Assembly (NCBI GenBank): GCA_012064385.1
Contig: QRDG01001737.1
Coordinates: 372,001 to 436,000, forward strand
From: Puccinellia tenuiflora
Taxonomy: Eukaryota; Streptophyta; Magnoliopsida; Poales; Poaceae
Length of the DNA: 64,000 bases
Direction: 5' to 3'
How positions within the stretch are numbered: position 1 is the stretch's first letter; each line of letters opens with the position of its first letter. This document shows positions 62,374 through 64,000 of this stretch, one piece after another. A model generated the notes under the pieces. The model had not been told where the DNA came from. It made no database searches and worked only from the letters and a program-made list of their open reading frames with translations. A program made the translations under genes and the position numbers.

Positions 62374-64000
62374 GTTCGGCTCGCTCAACGTCGTCAGCGA
62401 CAACGCTGGCTGTTTCGGCAGCAGGCCGCTACCCCGGAACGGCTGCCTCATCGAGTTCGGCTCCCTCACCGTCTACGTCGCCACCGAGGTCCCTTGCCGG
62501 TTCCCCGAAAGGGTGCAGGTTGCCGCGGATCCCCCCGCTGTCTGTGCGGCTCGCAGCCGACGTATCGCCCGTCCCGCTGCTAGCTGTGCAGAGGTCATGA
62601 TGACCGCCCCGGTTGTTGATGCCGAGGTCAGCACCAGAACTACCAGGACGGCGCGCCCGCCGTTGGAGAGGCCGGAGAATCGTCCGGAGCAGGCCGGTAC
62701 ATCTGCTGTGCTGGTGACGCCGAGTCCCCTTCAGGGCGCGATTGAGAAGCTGACAACTCTAGTGGCTCCGAGCGCAGATGTTGCTCTGACTCAGGCGGAG
62801 TTGGAGCAGCAGCGCCAGGAGATACTCCGAGAGGCTCAGGAGGTGGCCCGGGTCAAGCAGGACTTCGACATCTCCCTCCGTGAGTACAATATCACTCATG
62901 GTTTTACGCCGGTAGCCAACCCGGTTAGTCGCATAAATGAAGTACGTGCTAGAGGTAGAGACCTCAATGCCGAAATAGCTAGAGATGGTAGAGCTAGATC
63001 TGGTAAAACTGCTAGTTATGTGTCGGCAGGCCGGCCGAAATACAGTACCCCGGGTAAGAAACTTAGAGCTGCAGAAGCTGCCATAGCAGAGTTACCTAAT
63101 TTATCCGGTGAAGCTCGTGATAGGCAGCAGGACCGATTTAATGAGTTGGTAGCTGTAGCCAACAGACAGAATGAAGCATTCCGGAATGCAAACCCGGGTG
63201 CAGGAGGATCCGGATACCTCTACTCCAATGGTGGTGCCGGAGGAGTGTCCAAGGGACAGGCCTCTTCGCCGTATGTCGGTGCAAGCCGTGGCCAGAGTGT
63301 GAACTCTGGCAAGAACAAACAGATGCATGCGTATGATCCGGTATATGCCGGAAAGCAGAAAGCTGCCCAAGGTCAACCCGGACAGGGAGCTTTAGGACCT
63401 GTTCAGGGCAGACATGAAGCCAACCGAGTTAATCCGGCAAATCCGGGTCAGCCACCTCGGTATCCGGTACCCAATCCACCTCGTCAACAAGCGGGTGCCG
63501 GGTATGCCGAGCCGGCCGCTGACCGATATGATGATGGTTACTCGACCATGGAGCGTGCCGGGTATACAAGATACAGAGATCTGGCAACCGAGGGCGCACT
63601 CGGTGCTAGGCTGGGAGCTCGCCAGCTACCGGCTCACGACGTCCGCAACAAGCTTTACAGAATCTATCTGTCTGAACTGCTGGAGGAGCAAGGCCCGCCG
63701 GGTCCTGCATGTTTTGGACCCCGGATCATGAAACAGCCACCTGTGCCGAATTTCCAGCTCCCCCGGGGTGCGAAGACATATGACGGCAGCACCAAGCCGG
63801 AGGACTGGTTGACAGATTATGTCACCGCGGTGCATATCGCTGGTGGCAGTCGCCGATGGGCCGTGCGGTATGTGCCGTAGATGCTAGAGGGACCAGCCCG
63901 AATCTGGCTGAACAATCTGGAGGAGAACAGCATTGATTGCTGGCTCGACTTCTCCGACGCCTTCGTCAGCAACTTCTCCAGTACTTACAAGAGGCCGAAT
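62374..64000 (+). pseudogene. Gag of a further Tat-type element H (runs off window)
   Basis: Open from about 62374 (FGSLNVVSDN, FGSLTVYVATEV) with no ATG, so truncated at the left. It carries a helical segment (LTQAELEQQRQEILREAQEVARVKQDF, SLREYNITHGFTPV) aligned with the B gag (NATMREYNTVHGFEP). A Gly/Tyr/Gln-rich middle follows, then the gag core (FQLPRGAKTYDGSTKPEDWLTDYV, RRWAVRYVP, TAG at 63878-63880, MLEGPARIWLNNL, CWLDFSDAFVSNF) to the window end. No LTR or PBS lies upstream; the strand is opposite to element G. Confidence 0.82.

Overview
The window looks like intergenic heterochromatin from a large grass genome, most likely Triticeae (wheat, Aegilops, barley or rye group). The reasons are stacked Ty3/gypsy LTR elements of Tat type, an Athila-like element whose LTRs begin TGATACGTCTCCGACGTATC, Stowaway MITEs with CTCCCTCCGTTCC ends, a CACTA end with TGTGGCGCAC subterminal repeats, and one small compact host gene. 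Family and species names are inferred from recognised motifs; no database search was possible.

Layout. (1) 1-7339: 3' part of Tat-type element A (sense = plus), holding two antisense genes, an 8-copy tandem repeat and the 3' LTR. (2) 7340-9114: 3' end of a CACTA transposon into which A inserted. (3) 9118-18162: 3' part of Tat element C (plus), into which the CACTA inserted: decayed pol, tandem repeats, a six-exon antisense gene, 3' LTR. (4) 18163-19236 and 34528-35514: one gag-like gene (D), entered by C on its left and split by B. (5) 19237-34522: complete 15.3-kb Tat element B (minus), two 675-bp LTRs and a perfect 5-bp duplication CTTGT. (6) 35515-38420: AT-rich D-associated DNA, then a broken coiled-coil repeat gene. 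(7) 38421-50780: a Stowaway MITE, then gypsy element F, whose 5' LTR is split by Athila-like element E (39428-46886, duplication ATATA). (8) 50780-55164: unknown DNA, a Copia LTR end, a Pack-MULE carrying a PORR-domain gene fragment with a MITE in its terminal repeat, and a hAT-like MITE. (9) 55165-59437: the genic island, with a two-exon host gene at 57085-57923. (10) 59438-64000: 3' LTR and antisense gene of Tat element G (minus), abutting the gag of another element, H (plus), which runs off the window.

The most interesting system is the gene set of the Tat elements. Besides gag, protease, reverse transcriptase, RNase H, a second RNase H and integrase, A and B carry two genes on the opposite strand between pol and the 3' LTR. 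One is a five- or six-exon gene (N-terminal PF04195-like domain, charged middle, coiled coil, conserved C-terminal domain) whose introns have near-identical positions and lengths in A and B. The other encodes a small protein with an AT-hook-like basic arm and a B3-like fold. Because they are antisense, their introns would not be removed from the genomic RNA and so can survive retrotransposition. Every element copy here is broken, mostly by C-to-T type changes (CAG to TAG, TGG to TAG or TGA), as expected of methylated DNA.
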